A stretch of DNA of 64,000 nt. It comes from VFKI01 sp964647825 (GTDB taxonomy: Bacteria; Pseudomonadota; Gammaproteobacteria; DSM-16500). Positions 6,994 to 16,382 of the stretch are shown in pieces. Positions within the stretch are counted from its first letter, which is position 1. Every line of letters starts with the position of its first letter. The position numbers and the translations under genes were made by a program. Where the stretch lies: NCBI GenBank assembly GCA_964647825.1, contig CAZYJL010000002.1, forward strand, positions 1 through 64,000. The letters are read 5' to 3'. Below the pieces are notes generated by a model. That model was not told the origin of the DNA. It did no database searches and saw nothing but the letters and a program-made list of their open reading frames with translations.

Positions 6994-8367
6994 ATGATGG
7001 GGCAACAGTATTTTAGGATGGTACGAAAAATCTTTTGTTTTGTATTTTTTTTACTCAACACATCGGTTATCTTCGCAGATCAACCAACAGGCGAAGGTAT
7101 TCGGGTCTACCATAAAAAAGAAAAAATTGCTGAAGCGCTTGATCGATACTATAACGCTGGCGATCTTTGGAGCGTTTTACAGCATGAATTTGTCTTATCT
7201 CACCATGAGACAAATCCACGTGTTAGACAAAAAATGATTTGGTATTACCGTCATCCAGACACCCTCACACGAGCAATGGAGCGTGCTGGACCATGGCTAT
7301 TTTTTATCTTGCAGCAAACACGTAAACGGCATTTACCCGCTGAATTAGTTTTATTACCCATTATTGAAAGTGCCTATAATCCGTTTGCACAGAATGCTAC
7401 ATCAGGTGCGGCAGGTATTTGGCAGATGATGCCAATGACCGCATCAAGTTATGGTATCAAACAAACGCCTTGGTATGATGGCCGTCGCGACATTGTCGCG
7501 TCTACCAAAGCAGCGCTTGATCATCTGGCTTATTTGCATGGTTTTTTTAATGGAAATTGGTTATTAGCGATTGCTGCCTATGACACGGGTGAAGGCAATG
7601 TCCTCGCCGCAATTCGAAAAAATATACGACGCGGTGATGATGTCAACTTTTGGTCTTTGCCACTGGCGCAAGAAACCCAAGATTATGTGCCACGTTTATT
7701 GGCGCTGGCCGCAATTATTAGTCATCCAGAGAGTTGGCCAACTCCTTTCCCACCAGTGCCGAATGCACCCTATTTAGCAGAAGTCAAAACAAAAACACCG
7801 ATCAGCCTAAAACAAGCGGCAAACTTAGCGCATTTAAGTCCAGATAAAATGAAAGCATTAAATCCGGCTTACACGCATACAGTGCCACAAGCGAAAGGCT
7901 TTTTTCATTTAGTGATTCCGATTACGCATATTGCCTCTTTTACAGATAATTTAGCGAATTTATTACGTCGACATGGGCTGTTACCAAATCACTCACCCAT
8001 CACGATAAAATCTTACACTTTGCAACCCGGCGATACACTGTATATGGTCCGTCGTGGTGATACGTTGCAAAAAGTTGCGCAACGTTTTCATTTGCAACCA
8101 ACACAGATTTTAGCTGTCAATCATTTACCTTCGCAACCGCTCTATAAAGGCCAACGACTAATTTTGCCAACACATACGTTATTGGCAAAAAATAAAAAAA
8201 TGACGCAAAGACCTGATGATCAGATTTATATTGTCAAGCCGCATGATACAATTGAACGTGTTGCGCGCGCTTTTAATACAACACCGGCGGCTATTCGTCT
8301 TATTAATTTTTTACCGGATAACACCCTTGCCGAAGGTGACCGGTTGGTGATTCCAGCACACGTATGA
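6994..8367 (+). CDS. mltD: Membrane-bound lytic murein transglycosylase D with LysM repeats
   Basis: Cleaves peptidoglycan glycan strands to 1,6-anhydro-muropeptides in the periplasm. The 457-residue protein has a hydrophobic N-terminal export signal (KIFCFVFFLLNTSVIFA, no clear lipobox Cys), a GH23 lysozyme-like domain around residues 100-260 with catalytic E125 (PIIESAYNP) and the signature SGAAGIWQMMPMTA, and LysM repeats in the C-terminal half (GDTLQKVAQRFHLQP, HDTIERVARAFNTTP). The ATGs at 6994 and 6997 directly follow GGAAAGG; an ATG at 7018 would give a more typical signal peptide, so the start is uncertain by a few codons. It overlaps the next gene by 4 nt. Confidence 0.93.
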   Translation: MMGQQYFRMVRKIFCFVFFLLNTSVIFADQPTGEGIRVYHKKEKIAEALDRYYNAGDLWSVLQHEFVLSHHETNPRVRQKMIWYYRHPDTLTRAMERAGPWLFFILQQTRKRHLPAELVLLPIIESAYNPFAQNATSGAAGIWQMMPMTASSYGIKQTPWYDGRRDIVASTKAALDHLAYLHGFFNGNWLLAIAAYDTGEGNVLAAIRKNIRRGDDVNFWSLPLAQETQDYVPRLLALAAIISHPESWPTPFPPVPNAPYLAEVKTKTPISLKQAANLAHLSPDKMKALNPAYTHTVPQAKGFFHLVIPITHIASFTDNLANLLRRHGLLPNHSPITIKSYTLQPGDTLYMVRRGDTLQKVAQRFHLQPTQILAVNHLPSQPLYKGQRLILPTHTLLAKNKKMTQRPDDQIYIVKPHDTIERVARAFNTTPAAIRLINFLPDNTLAEGDRLVIPAHV

Positions 8368-11300
8368 ATAAACAGACAACACTTCACTTAACATTACCAC
8401 TTGGTAAAAAACTCGATTTTGCGAACCTTTTTCACTCTGACGGTTTACAAGAATTAGATAATGCTTTTTTAGCGATATTAACGCCGCAACAACAATCCAA
8501 GCTACTTCAATATCGCCAACCAATATCAACATTCACCGCATTGGAAACCAGCGAGTTATTATTAGAATTATCACCTATATTAGAAAAATTTCTTGGTGAC
8601 GTATTTGCAATTGATGAAGCGCTAGCGATTGCGCGTGCAAAAACAATTTCTCATAATCCTGTTTCAGCTTTTAAAAATTATTTTGTTTTGCGTCGCGCAA
8701 AAAAATTATTACAAAAAATAGATACGCTTAAACCATTTGATGCATTAAATGCTTGGCTGAATGATGAGTTAAAAATTGCACCCATTCAAACACAAGATCA
8801 TGAACTCGCTGTTTCGCTACTTGCTAATGGTTATTTGCAAGATGCGGAAAAATATATCAATCAAATAGACATGCTCACTCAGTGGTGCGCACGTGCGATG
8901 ACAGACACAACAGGTCAGCGCATCATAAAAAATTGGGTGAGCTTTCATTTGCCGCAACGTATAGATGTACAACAACTCGTCAATAAAACACCCGATATAT
9001 TTCGTCATCGCGATGGTTTTGGCTTAACCGATGAACGCATGAGTGCACGTGCTGCACAAGATGAAGTGAATTATTGTATCTATTGCCACGATCACGAAGG
9101 AGATTTTTGTTCGCGTGGTTTTCCCGTAAAAAAAGGTGAGCCTGAATTAGGTTTTAAAAAAAATGCCTTAGATGTCACGCTAACTGGCTGTCCACTCGAA
9201 GAAAAAATTTCTGAAATGCATCAGTTAAAACGTGATGGTTATACCCTTGCCGCACTTGCGATGATTATGATTGATAATCCGCTCTGCCCTGCGACAGGGC
9301 ATCGTATTTGTAATGATTGTATGAAAGCGTGCATTTATCAAAAGCAAGATCCTGTCAATATTCCACAAACAGAAACACGGATTTTAACGGATGCGTTGGC
9401 ATTGCCGTGGGGTGTTGAGATTTATGATTTACTCACTCGCTGGCATCCACTCAGAAAAACCCAATGGATCATGAAACCCTATAATGGTTGTAAGATTTTA
9501 ATTGCTGGCATGGGGCCTGCAGGGTTTACTTTAGCACATCATTTATTGTTAGAAGGCTTTGCAGTGGTAGGTTTTGATGGTTTAAAAATCGAACCTTTAC
9601 CTAGAAATTTAGTTAACACACCCATTTATGCTTTTGATGATTTAATTGAAAAACTCGATGAACGTTTTGTGACAGGCTTTGGCGGCGTCGCAGAATATGG
9701 CATAACTGTCCGTTGGGATAAAAATTTTCTTAAATTAATTTATTTAAGTTTAATGCGCAAACCCACTTTTCAAGTATTTGGAAGTACGCGTTTTGGTGGC
9801 ACTGTCACCGTAGAAGATGCTTTTGCTATGGGGTTTGATCATTTGGCGATTGCCGTCGGCGCAGGTTTACCGAAAGCGCTAGATATTCCGGGGAGTTTAG
9901 CGCCCGGCATGCGACAAGCCAATGATTTTCTGATGGCATTACAATTAGGCAATGCGGCGCGCGCAGATAGTTTAAGTAGTTTACAAGTACGCTTACCGGC
10001 GATCATCATTGGTGGTGGTTTAACAGGCGTAGACACAGCGACGGAAGTACAAGCGTATTATATTTGTCAGGCAGAAAAAACATTATTACGCTATGAAGAA
10101 TTAATAAAAATTTATTCGGAAGAAACTGTTTTAAATAAATTAGATATTGCTTCACGGGACATATTACAAGAATTATTATCCCATGGAAAACAAATACGCG
10201 CAGAACGGCAGCGGGCACAAGCTGTCAAAGAACGACCTAATTTTATTTCTCTATTACGCGCGTGGGGCGGTGTGACGATTGTGTATCGTCGCACGATGCA
10301 GGCATCACCTGCTTATATTCATAATCATGAAGAATTACAAAAAGCATTAGAAGAAGGCATTTATTATTTAGAAAATTTAGAACCCGTTGAAGCGGAGCGT
10401 GATGCCCAAGGCCAAGTCTCCGCACTGTTATGCCATGAAACAACGCAATCCTCTGGTGTGATAAAAAAACTACCCGCGCGCAGTATTTTTGTTGCAACAG
10501 GGACAAAGCCAAATATTGCCTATGAATTTGAACATCGTGGTACCTTTGCGCGTAATGGCTTTCATTATCAACATTATGAAATGATAAATAATGAATTGGT
10601 TTTAGCGCATGGTGTGACACATTGTAAAGATCCGGCGTTTGGACCGTTTACATCGTACAATAAAAAAGATCAGCGAGTTAGCTTGGTTGGTGATACCCAT
10701 CCTGTTTTCCATGGTAGTGTTGTTAAAGCGATTGCATCAGGTATGCGTACTTGGCCGAAAATAGTGGCGATATTAGAAGATAAAATCAACAAGAATAAAA
10801 CTAGCCATCAAACGGATTATCAAAACTATTTATCATTTGCAGAAAAAATAAAAACTTTATTTTCAGCAAAAGTTGAATCTATAAAACAAATTAATCCTAA
10901 TATTATTGAGTTAAAAATTAAAGCGCCACTCGCTGCAAAAAAATTCAAGCCAGGCCAATTTTTCCGTTTACAAAATTTTGAAACCCGTGCACCTTCTTAT
11001 AAAAATACTCGGTTGCAAATTGAACCCTTAGCATTAACTGCTTCTGGCGTGGATCCCGCAACGGGAACGTTATCTTTTATGGTATTAACCAAAGGCGCAA
11101 GCTCAAAACTCTGTGCTTTATTGAAAACCGGCGAACCGGTTTCTCTCATGGGACCAACAGGTGTGCGTGCGCGCCTCGCAGAACATCCTGAAACGGTTTT
11201 GATTGCAGGTGATCAATCGAGTTTAGCAATGTTGCAAGCGTATGGGCCAGCACTGCGTGCGCAGGGAAATCGCGTGCTTTATCTTGGCTTATTTAAAAGT

Positions 11301-11888
11301 AAAGAAGAATTATATTGTCAAGGAAAAATAGAAGAATCTACAGATGTTGCGATTTGGGTGACAGAGTCCGATGAAAAAATACCAGTAAACCGAGTAAATG
11401 ATATCAGTGTTGCAAATTCAGCGGATCCCATTGCAGTATTAGTGGATTATGCGACAGGAAAATTAAATAAAATAAATTCAACTAATCATAAAGATCAAAA
11501 AATATTAAATACAATTTTATTAGAAGATATAGATCGAGTATTATTAATTGGTAATACTTCTTTGTTAAGATCGTTTCAAGCAGCACGCCAAGAGAGATTA
11601 AAGCCCTATTTCGTCAAAGACCCACGATTCCATGGATCTGTCTATAGTACGATGCAATGTATGTTAAAAGGCGTATGTGCGCAGTGTTTGCAATGGCAAG
11701 TTGATCCAGAAACAGGAAAACGCACCAAGGCAGTCTTTGCGTGCTCATGGCCAGAACAACCATTAGAATTAATTGATTTTGCCAATATTGATGAACGTCA
11801 GTCGCAGAATCGATTATTGGAAATATTAAATGAGTTGTGGGTGGATGAAATTATCAAAGAAATAAGAAATAATCTAATGAAAAGCTAA
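8364..11888 (+). CDS. Large fused flavoprotein: GltD/NfnB-like plus PyrK/NfnA-like oxidoreductase
   Basis: 1174 residues, cytoplasmic. Residues 1-220 form an unrecognised helical region. Residues 238-323 carry eight cysteines (C238, C241, C249, C276, C308, C316, C319, C323) in the arrangement of the Fe-S region before GltD-type flavoproteins. Residues 375-750 contain two Rossmann sites (GMGPAG at 382, IIGGGLTGVDTATEV near 548) as in the glutamate synthase small subunit. Residues 820-1080 look like a ferredoxin-reductase FAD/NAD module (KPGQFFRLQNFE), followed by a C-terminal four-Cys cluster (CMLKGVCAQC...FAC) as in PyrK. In NfnAB of anaerobes these two halves are separate subunits of an electron-bifurcating transhydrogenase. 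Here they are fused in the order NfnB-NfnA. The true electron partners are unknown. It overlaps mltD by 4 nt. Confidence 0.75.
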   Translation: MNKQTTLHLTLPLGKKLDFANLFHSDGLQELDNAFLAILTPQQQSKLLQYRQPISTFTALETSELLLELSPILEKFLGDVFAIDEALAIARAKTISHNPVSAFKNYFVLRRAKKLLQKIDTLKPFDALNAWLNDELKIAPIQTQDHELAVSLLANGYLQDAEKYINQIDMLTQWCARAMTDTTGQRIIKNWVSFHLPQRIDVQQLVNKTPDIFRHRDGFGLTDERMSARAAQDEVNYCIYCHDHEGDFCSRGFPVKKGEPELGFKKNALDVTLTGCPLEEKISEMHQLKRDGYTLAALAMIMIDNPLCPATGHRICNDCMKACIYQKQDPVNIPQTETRILTDALALPWGVEIYDLLTRWHPLRKTQWIMKPYNGCKILIAGMGPAGFTLAHHLLLEGFAVVGFDGLKIEPLPRNLVNTPIYAFDDLIEKLDERFVTGFGGVAEYGITVRWDKNFLKLIYLSLMRKPTFQVFGSTRFGGTVTVEDAFAMGFDHLAIAVGAGLPKALDIPGSLAPGMRQANDFLMALQLGNAARADSLSSLQVRLPAIIIGGGLTGVDTATEVQAYYICQAEKTLLRYEELIKIYSEETVLNKLDIASRDILQELLSHGKQIRAERQRAQAVKERPNFISLLRAWGGVTIVYRRTMQASPAYIHNHEELQKALEEGIYYLENLEPVEAERDAQGQVSALLCHETTQSSGVIKKLPARSIFVATGTKPNIAYEFEHRGTFARNGFHYQHYEMINNELVLAHGVTHCKDPAFGPFTSYNKKDQRVSLVGDTHPVFHGSVVKAIASGMRTWPKIVAILEDKINKNKTSHQTDYQNYLSFAEKIKTLFSAKVESIKQINPNIIELKIKAPLAAKKFKPGQFFRLQNFETRAPSYKNTRLQIEPLALTASGVDPATGTLSFMVLTKGASSKLCALLKTGEPVSLMGPTGVRARLAEHPETVLIAGDQSSLAMLQAYGPALRAQGNRVLYLGLFKSKEELYCQGKIEESTDVAIWVTESDEKIPVNRVNDISVANSADPIAVLVDYATGKLNKINSTNHKDQKILNTILLEDIDRVLLIGNTSLLRSFQAARQERLKPYFVKDPRFHGSVYSTMQCMLKGVCAQCLQWQVDPETGKRTKAVFACSWPEQPLELIDFANIDERQSQNRLLEILNELWVDEIIKEIRNNLMKS

Positions 11889-11927
11889 TCTTTTATAATT
11901 TATTAAATTTTTTATAGCGATGATTTA

Positions 11928-12632
11928 CTATTTCGGTTTCAATGTTGATGTTGCACTTTTTTCAGACTTTTTAGTAAATTCATCCTGCTTAGACTCGGTC
12001 CCAAAAAAAGTAAATAATTCTTTATTATTTTCTTTTAATGTTCGATCTAACTCTTTTTTTTGCGTTTCTTTATCTAGCGGAATAAGAAAAAATATGGCAC
12101 GAAAACCCACATATAAAGTATGAAGTTCTGATAATAATCCTAAATACATTTTTTTAGGCGCTGCATAGATTTGTTCGGATATTGTTTTCGATTTTTTTTT
12201 CTCTTCTAAAGATCGGTTATACGGATGTTCTTTTATCTTAGATAAGCAATCTTTAATTTCTTTACCATATGTCAATAGATTATTTTTTGAACCTTCAATT
12301 TCTTCTGATTGATAAGAATATTCTTTAGAAGAATAAAACTTTTTTTTATCATTTTCATCAGTTAATTCAACTTTATTTGCACCATCTTCCTTTAATAGTT
12401 TTTCCAGATTATTAACTTCTTTTATAAAATTATTTATATTAACATCAAGTTTTTCGTACAATTCTGTTAATTCTCTTTTTCTCTTTCCATCTCCATCTCC
12501 ATAAATCTGTTCGAGACAATGCAGAACAGAGCTTGGAAAATATTGATAATCATATAAAAACTCACGAACTTGTGATAAATCACTGATTTCTTTTGTCGTG
12601 ATACCTTTATTTTCTGCTCTATCGTTAGGCAT
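11928..12632 (-). CDS. Hypothetical lysine-rich protein, candidate effector
   Basis: I do not recognise this 234-residue protein. It is rich in Lys and Glu, probably mostly helical with coiled-coil stretches (about 40-100 and 120-150), and has one moderately hydrophobic segment near residues 165-195 (LGLLSELHTLYVGFRAIFFLIPL). The C-terminus is polar (KKSEKSATSTLKPK). The ATG has AAGG 8 nt upstream. It stands alone, convergent with the large flavoprotein gene and separated from msrBA by about 230 bp of very AT-rich DNA. In a Legionellales setting such a protein is a candidate secreted effector, but nothing in the sequence proves it. Confidence 0.6.
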   Translation of the reverse strand: MPNDRAENKGITTKEISDLSQVREFLYDYQYFPSSVLHCLEQIYGDGDGKRKRELTELYEKLDVNINNFIKEVNNLEKLLKEDGANKVELTDENDKKKFYSSKEYSYQSEEIEGSKNNLLTYGKEIKDCLSKIKEHPYNRSLEEKKKSKTISEQIYAAPKKMYLGLLSELHTLYVGFRAIFFLIPLDKETQKKELDRTLKENNKELFTFFGTESKQDEFTKKSEKSATSTLKPK

Positions 12633-12863
12633 ATTTATTACCTTTTTTAAGTTTTAATTACAATAAAAAAATATCATTACACCTTTCAGTATAAAACAAA
12701 ATTAAAATAAATGATGAAAGAAATTGATTTTATCCTGATAACGCCTAACATCATGATTTTTATATAAAAATTTTTAACTTTTTTAAAAGATAAAAATAGT
12801 TTAATAACATAATAATTGAATTAACAATATCTCTTATTACTTGATATTAATAAAATAAAAAAA

Positions 12864-13721
12864 TCAAAATCGCTTTGTCCAGATATGACAATAAGGCGTT
12901 TGACCATTTTTAGCATAATAATCTTGATGATAATCTTCTGCCGGCCAAAAAGGGACGACAGGTAAAATTTGCGTGGCGACATCTAATCCATTTTTTATTA
13001 ATATATTTTTTAATTCTTCCGATATCTTCTTTTGTTTTTCAGTATAATAAAATATTGCGCTTTGATATTGTTTCCCAATATCCGGTCCTTGACCATTTGA
13101 CTGTTCTGGATGATGAATTTCAAAAAAAAATTTTGCGACTGTTTTGAAATCTATTTTATCCACATCATAAATTACTCGTATCGCTTCATAATGCCCTGAA
13201 TCACCACGACACACCGCATGATAAGATGGTGTTGTTAATTCACCGCCAGTATACCCCACTTCAGTTTTTAACACTCCTGGCAATTCTTTAAAATAATACT
13301 CCACGCCCCAAAAACAACCCGCAGCAAAAATCGCTTCTTCTGTATCGCGTACTGTTAGATCGGTGACAAAATCTAAACTACACGAATTGACACAATGTCG
13401 TGTATTTTCTCGCGTAAATCCTTCACCACGAAACACATGTCCCAAATGCGCGTCACAGCGTGAACAAACTATTTCTGTGCGTTGACCATCTGGATCAGGC
13501 ACTTCTCGTACAGCACCAACAATATCCTGATCAAAAGAAGGCCAACCACAACCCGATGCAAATTTTGCACCCGAACGAAACAACGCTAAACCACATTGCC
13601 GACACAAAAATGTTCCTTCATCGTGCAGGTCTGTGTAACAACCAGTAAATGCACGTTCTGTGCCCTTATCACAAATAATTTTCTTTGCTGCAGGGATTAA
13701 GCTCGCTGTTTTGATAATCAT
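12864..13721 (-). CDS. msrBA: Bifunctional methionine sulfoxide reductase, MsrB-MsrA fusion
   Basis: Repairs both diastereomers of methionine sulfoxide in proteins. The 285-residue protein starts with an MsrB domain (about 10-125) with the zinc-binding pairs C40/C43 and C86/C89 and catalytic C110 (RHCVNSCSLDF), followed by an MsrA domain (about 128-285) with catalytic C136 in GCFWGVEYYF and the EAIRVIYD and HPEQSNGQGPDIGKQY blocks. The order B-then-A is the reverse of the classic MsrA-MsrB fusions of Neisseria-type PilB, and there is no thioredoxin domain or signal peptide, so it acts in the cytoplasm. A gap of 33 nt separates it from the dehydrogenase upstream, so the two are probably cotranscribed. 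Confidence 0.93.
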   Translation of the reverse strand: MIIKTASLIPAAKKIICDKGTERAFTGCYTDLHDEGTFLCRQCGLALFRSGAKFASGCGWPSFDQDIVGAVREVPDPDGQRTEIVCSRCDAHLGHVFRGEGFTRENTRHCVNSCSLDFVTDLTVRDTEEAIFAAGCFWGVEYYFKELPGVLKTEVGYTGGELTTPSYHAVCRGDSGHYEAIRVIYDVDKIDFKTVAKFFFEIHHPEQSNGQGPDIGKQYQSAIFYYTEKQKKISEELKNILIKNGLDVATQILPVVPFWPAEDYHQDYYAKNGQTPYCHIWTKRF

Positions 13722-13754
13722 GATAGCCCTCTTCTCATTTTATTTTTAATCCAC

Positions 13755-14591
13755 TTAGTCCATATCCACAAATAAATCTGCAAATAAAGGCACTTTGGGA
13801 TCCACCGCATAATGATTAAAATCGATGACACCCTTAGCGCGCAACACGGTTTCATCAATAAAGAAATTCCCAGTCGTTATACGACTATCTGATGTCAGAA
13901 TATGATGCGCCGCATCTGCCATGATGGCCGGTTTTCTACTTGCACGCAAAATAGCAGGTGGAAAATTCACAGCAATCGCTGCTGTGGCGATCGTGGATTT
14001 GGGCCACAATGAATTAACCGCAATGCCCGCATTTTTAAACTCTTCAGCCATGCCCAATGTGCACATACTCATTCCCATTTTTGACATCGTATACGCCACA
14101 TGGTCTTTGAACCATTTTGCTTGCATATTCAGTGGTGGCGATAAGTTTAAAATATGCGGGTTTTCGGCGAGTTTTAGCCATGGTAATGCAGCTTGTGAAC
14201 AAACAAATGTTCCTCTGACATTGACTGAAAAAATTAAATCAAACCGCTTCATTGGTGTTTCAGCCGTATTCGACAAAAAAATAGCGCTAGCATTATTGAT
14301 CAAGCAATCAATCTTACCAAATGTATTCCCAGCTTTTTCCATCGCTTCTTTGACTTTTATTTCATCTCGCACATCCAGCATGATTGGTAATGCAATACCG
14401 CCGGCTTGTTCAATTTCTGCTGCAACACTATGAATACTGCCTTCTAACGTTGGATGCGGTTGATCCGTCTTTGCAGCCACAATAATTTTTGCCCCATCAC
14501 GCGCGCAGCGTATAGCAATTTCACGGCCAATACCACGACTTGCTCCGGTAATAAAGATCACTTTATCTTTTAAAGTCTCACTTTTTTGCAT
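13755..14591 (-). CDS. Short-chain dehydrogenase, HSDL2-like
   Basis: NAD(P)-dependent oxidoreductase of 278 residues. It shows the cofactor motif TGASRGIG, the NNAS motif and the catalytic YTMSK (YxxxK). The segment LNLSPPLNMQAKWFKDHVAYTMSKMGMSM and the following AEEFK...LWPKSTIATAA closely follow hydroxysteroid dehydrogenase-like protein 2 (HSDL2) of animals and its bacterial relatives; the HSDL2 sterol-carrier domain is absent. The ATG at 14591 was chosen because GGGAG lies 9 nt upstream; an in-frame upstream start at 14615 lacks this. Substrate unknown; fatty-acid or sterol-type compounds are a family-based guess. Confidence 0.85.
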   Translation of the reverse strand: MQKSETLKDKVIFITGASRGIGREIAIRCARDGAKIIVAAKTDQPHPTLEGSIHSVAAEIEQAGGIALPIMLDVRDEIKVKEAMEKAGNTFGKIDCLINNASAIFLSNTAETPMKRFDLIFSVNVRGTFVCSQAALPWLKLAENPHILNLSPPLNMQAKWFKDHVAYTMSKMGMSMCTLGMAEEFKNAGIAVNSLWPKSTIATAAIAVNFPPAILRASRKPAIMADAAHHILTSDSRITTGNFFIDETVLRAKGVIDFNHYAVDPKVPLFADLFVDMD

Positions 14592-14624
14592 AGTTACTTT
14601 CTCCCTTCTGTCCACTTTATTAGT

Positions 14625-15209
14625 TTATCCATGACTCTTTTCCTCTGCCTCACCTACCCAAAAAGATTGTCGGCCAACCAATCCAGTCTGCAATATATCA
14701 TAACAAGCTAATAAATCTTTATTCGGTTTTATCACTGTACTTTGTAAAAATATTGGATCATTTTGCTGATTCATCGATGCCATGCGCACTGTCACACGAA
14801 AATAATCCGCAGTTTTTTTTATGCCTAATACATCGACTACTTGCAAGCAAGGGTTGGATGCCAAAAATTCTACTACATACTGATAATATGAATGTCCTTT
14901 TATCACATTATGACAAACAGTTTCTGAAGACCAATAACGAGAAGTTTTTTGCATCAATGTCGAGAATGGAGTCACAGGGATTTGACAACTGACATTATTT
15001 AACAACACTGCTTCTTCTGCTTTTTTTAAAGCTATGAATGCGTCATTAAAAAGAATGTGTGAATCATAAATATGTTGACTCGTTTTAAATAGCAATAAAC
15101 TACTTTCCAATGTACACCATGTCATTAATAAAAGCATTTGCAGGATAACCAGTACCATAATCAAAACAAAACCGGCATTCTGTTTTCTAGTAGAATGGTA
15201 AAGCAGCAT
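14625..15209 (-). CDS. pilX: Type IV pilus minor pilin PilX
   Basis: A 194-residue prepilin-like protein. A short basic leader ends in Gly before a hydrophobic helix (NAG, then FVLIMVLVILQMLLLMTW). As in PilX proteins the usual Glu at mature position 5 is missing. The rest is a periplasmic globular domain with several Cys. It overlaps the end of pilW by 23 nt, so the genes form one coupled operon pilV-pilW-pilX. PilX helps initiate pilus assembly together with PilV, PilW and PilY1; no pilY1 or pilE follows here, the next gene being the HSDL2-like dehydrogenase. Confidence 0.75.
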   Translation of the reverse strand: MLLYHSTRKQNAGFVLIMVLVILQMLLLMTWCTLESSLLLFKTSQHIYDSHILFNDAFIALKKAEEAVLLNNVSCQIPVTPFSTLMQKTSRYWSSETVCHNVIKGHSYYQYVVEFLASNPCLQVVDVLGIKKTADYFRVTVRMASMNQQNDPIFLQSTVIKPNKDLLACYDILQTGLVGRQSFWVGEAEEKSHG

Positions 15210-16065
15210 AGATATAGACTTTTCTTGTTGATGAAAAAGAATTCTGAGGTGTTACTTTTATAACAAAAGAAACACCACGTACTATCTCTGAATTGTTTAC
15301 CATTGAGGCTGGTAGCTCAACTAAAGTCCCCGCTTTTTGGATAGCAAAATAAATAGTTAAATCAGATACGTTTTTTATTAACTCTATTGGCTTATCATCG
15401 ATGCTATTTACAGTAAATTTATTTGTTATTTTATTATTATTTAATGTGGTCGTAAGCAAAAATAAACTATTTTCTTTGCTGACAAAAAAAGTATCTTCTT
15501 TGAAGAAACCAACTTGAGCTTGTTTATTGTAAAGTCGATTTAATGGATGGTCTGTTTCAATAAATTGATGATGACCTATAATTTTGATCTGTTTAATTTT
15601 GAAAAATTCTATACTATGACAATCTGCAATCACTAATTGATCATTCAAAAAAAATTCAGAATCATTGGCAATATCTATTATTGATCGATTGACCATTTTT
15701 TTTAATAATGATACCCATGTATCACCATAACGCAGAGTCAACGTATCTGTTGCAGTTTTACTATTCAAATACGGCCGAGAAAATATAAATTTTACTTTTG
15801 GAAAAGCACGTCGACAACCGAAAAAACCGGTTTGATGTATTTTTTTTGTTAGTAATGCTGTTATAAAAGTATCACTCTCCATTTGATTTTGTAATAGATG
15901 TTGCTGTGTATCTGCTTTTTTCAAAGCAAAATAGACAAACCACATGGCAGATAATACGAGCGTACTACACGTTAATGCCACGAGCATTTCAATAAAAGTT
16001 ACCCCAAAGAAATATTTTCTGTTATGCAATGCATTTTCCCAATTTGTAAGTTCTCTTGATAGCAA
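15187..16065 (-). CDS. pilW: Type IV pilus minor pilin PilW
   Basis: About 292 residues. The prepilin peptidase site is FFG followed by VTFIEMLVALTCSTLVLSAM, with Glu at mature position 5 as in classical pilins. The C-terminal part resembles PilW proteins (GVSFVIKVTP). The frame opens with a TTG at 16065, giving a 21-residue leader and a 67-nt overlap with pilV; a TTG at the LHNRKYFFG position would give a shorter leader, so the exact start is unsettled. Confidence 0.78.
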   Translation of the reverse strand: MLSRELTNWENALHNRKYFFGVTFIEMLVALTCSTLVLSAMWFVYFALKKADTQQHLLQNQMESDTFITALLTKKIHQTGFFGCRRAFPKVKFIFSRPYLNSKTATDTLTLRYGDTWVSLLKKMVNRSIIDIANDSEFFLNDQLVIADCHSIEFFKIKQIKIIGHHQFIETDHPLNRLYNKQAQVGFFKEDTFFVSKENSLFLLTTTLNNNKITNKFTVNSIDDKPIELIKNVSDLTIYFAIQKAGTLVELPASMVNNSEIVRGVSFVIKVTPQNSFSSTRKVYIYAALPFY

Positions 16066-16382
16066 ATAGTTGCTTTATAATGTGGAAATATACCTGTTAC
16101 GCGCCCTTGGCTATTAACTAAGACTTCTTTATTTTCTTGGTTCCATGATTGAATTTGCGCTGCTAAACCATGCATTGTTTGCAACGCAGTAAGACGTTCA
16201 GAAAGATTTGTCAGTTGACGCGAAACAATGAGCAAGCTATCTGCCCGATGTGTTAGACGGATAGCTGCAAATTGGATGAGAGTAAAACTGAATAAGATGA
16301 TCGATAAAAGAAAAAGACTGATTAATACTTCAACGAATGTAAATCCTTGTATTGATCGGTCTCTACCCTTTTTTATTGGCAA
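15999..16382 (-). CDS. pilV: Type IV pilus minor pilin PilV
   Basis: A small minor pilin of about 127 residues with a basic leader (PIKKGRDRSIQG) and mature start FTFVEVLISLFLLSIILFS, Glu at position 5 present. It is the first gene of the pilV-pilW-pilX cluster. No ATG fits: TTG at 16382 gives a 13-residue leader and a 20-nt overlap with the serC stop, while a GTG start at 16448 would overlap serC by 86 nt. Coupling to serC translation is likely. Confidence 0.7.
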   Translation of the reverse strand: MPIKKGRDRSIQGFTFVEVLISLFLLSIILFSFTLIQFAAIRLTHRADSLLIVSRQLTNLSERLTALQTMHGLAAQIQSWNQENKEVLVNSQGRVTGIFPHYKATICYQENLQIGKMHCITENISLG

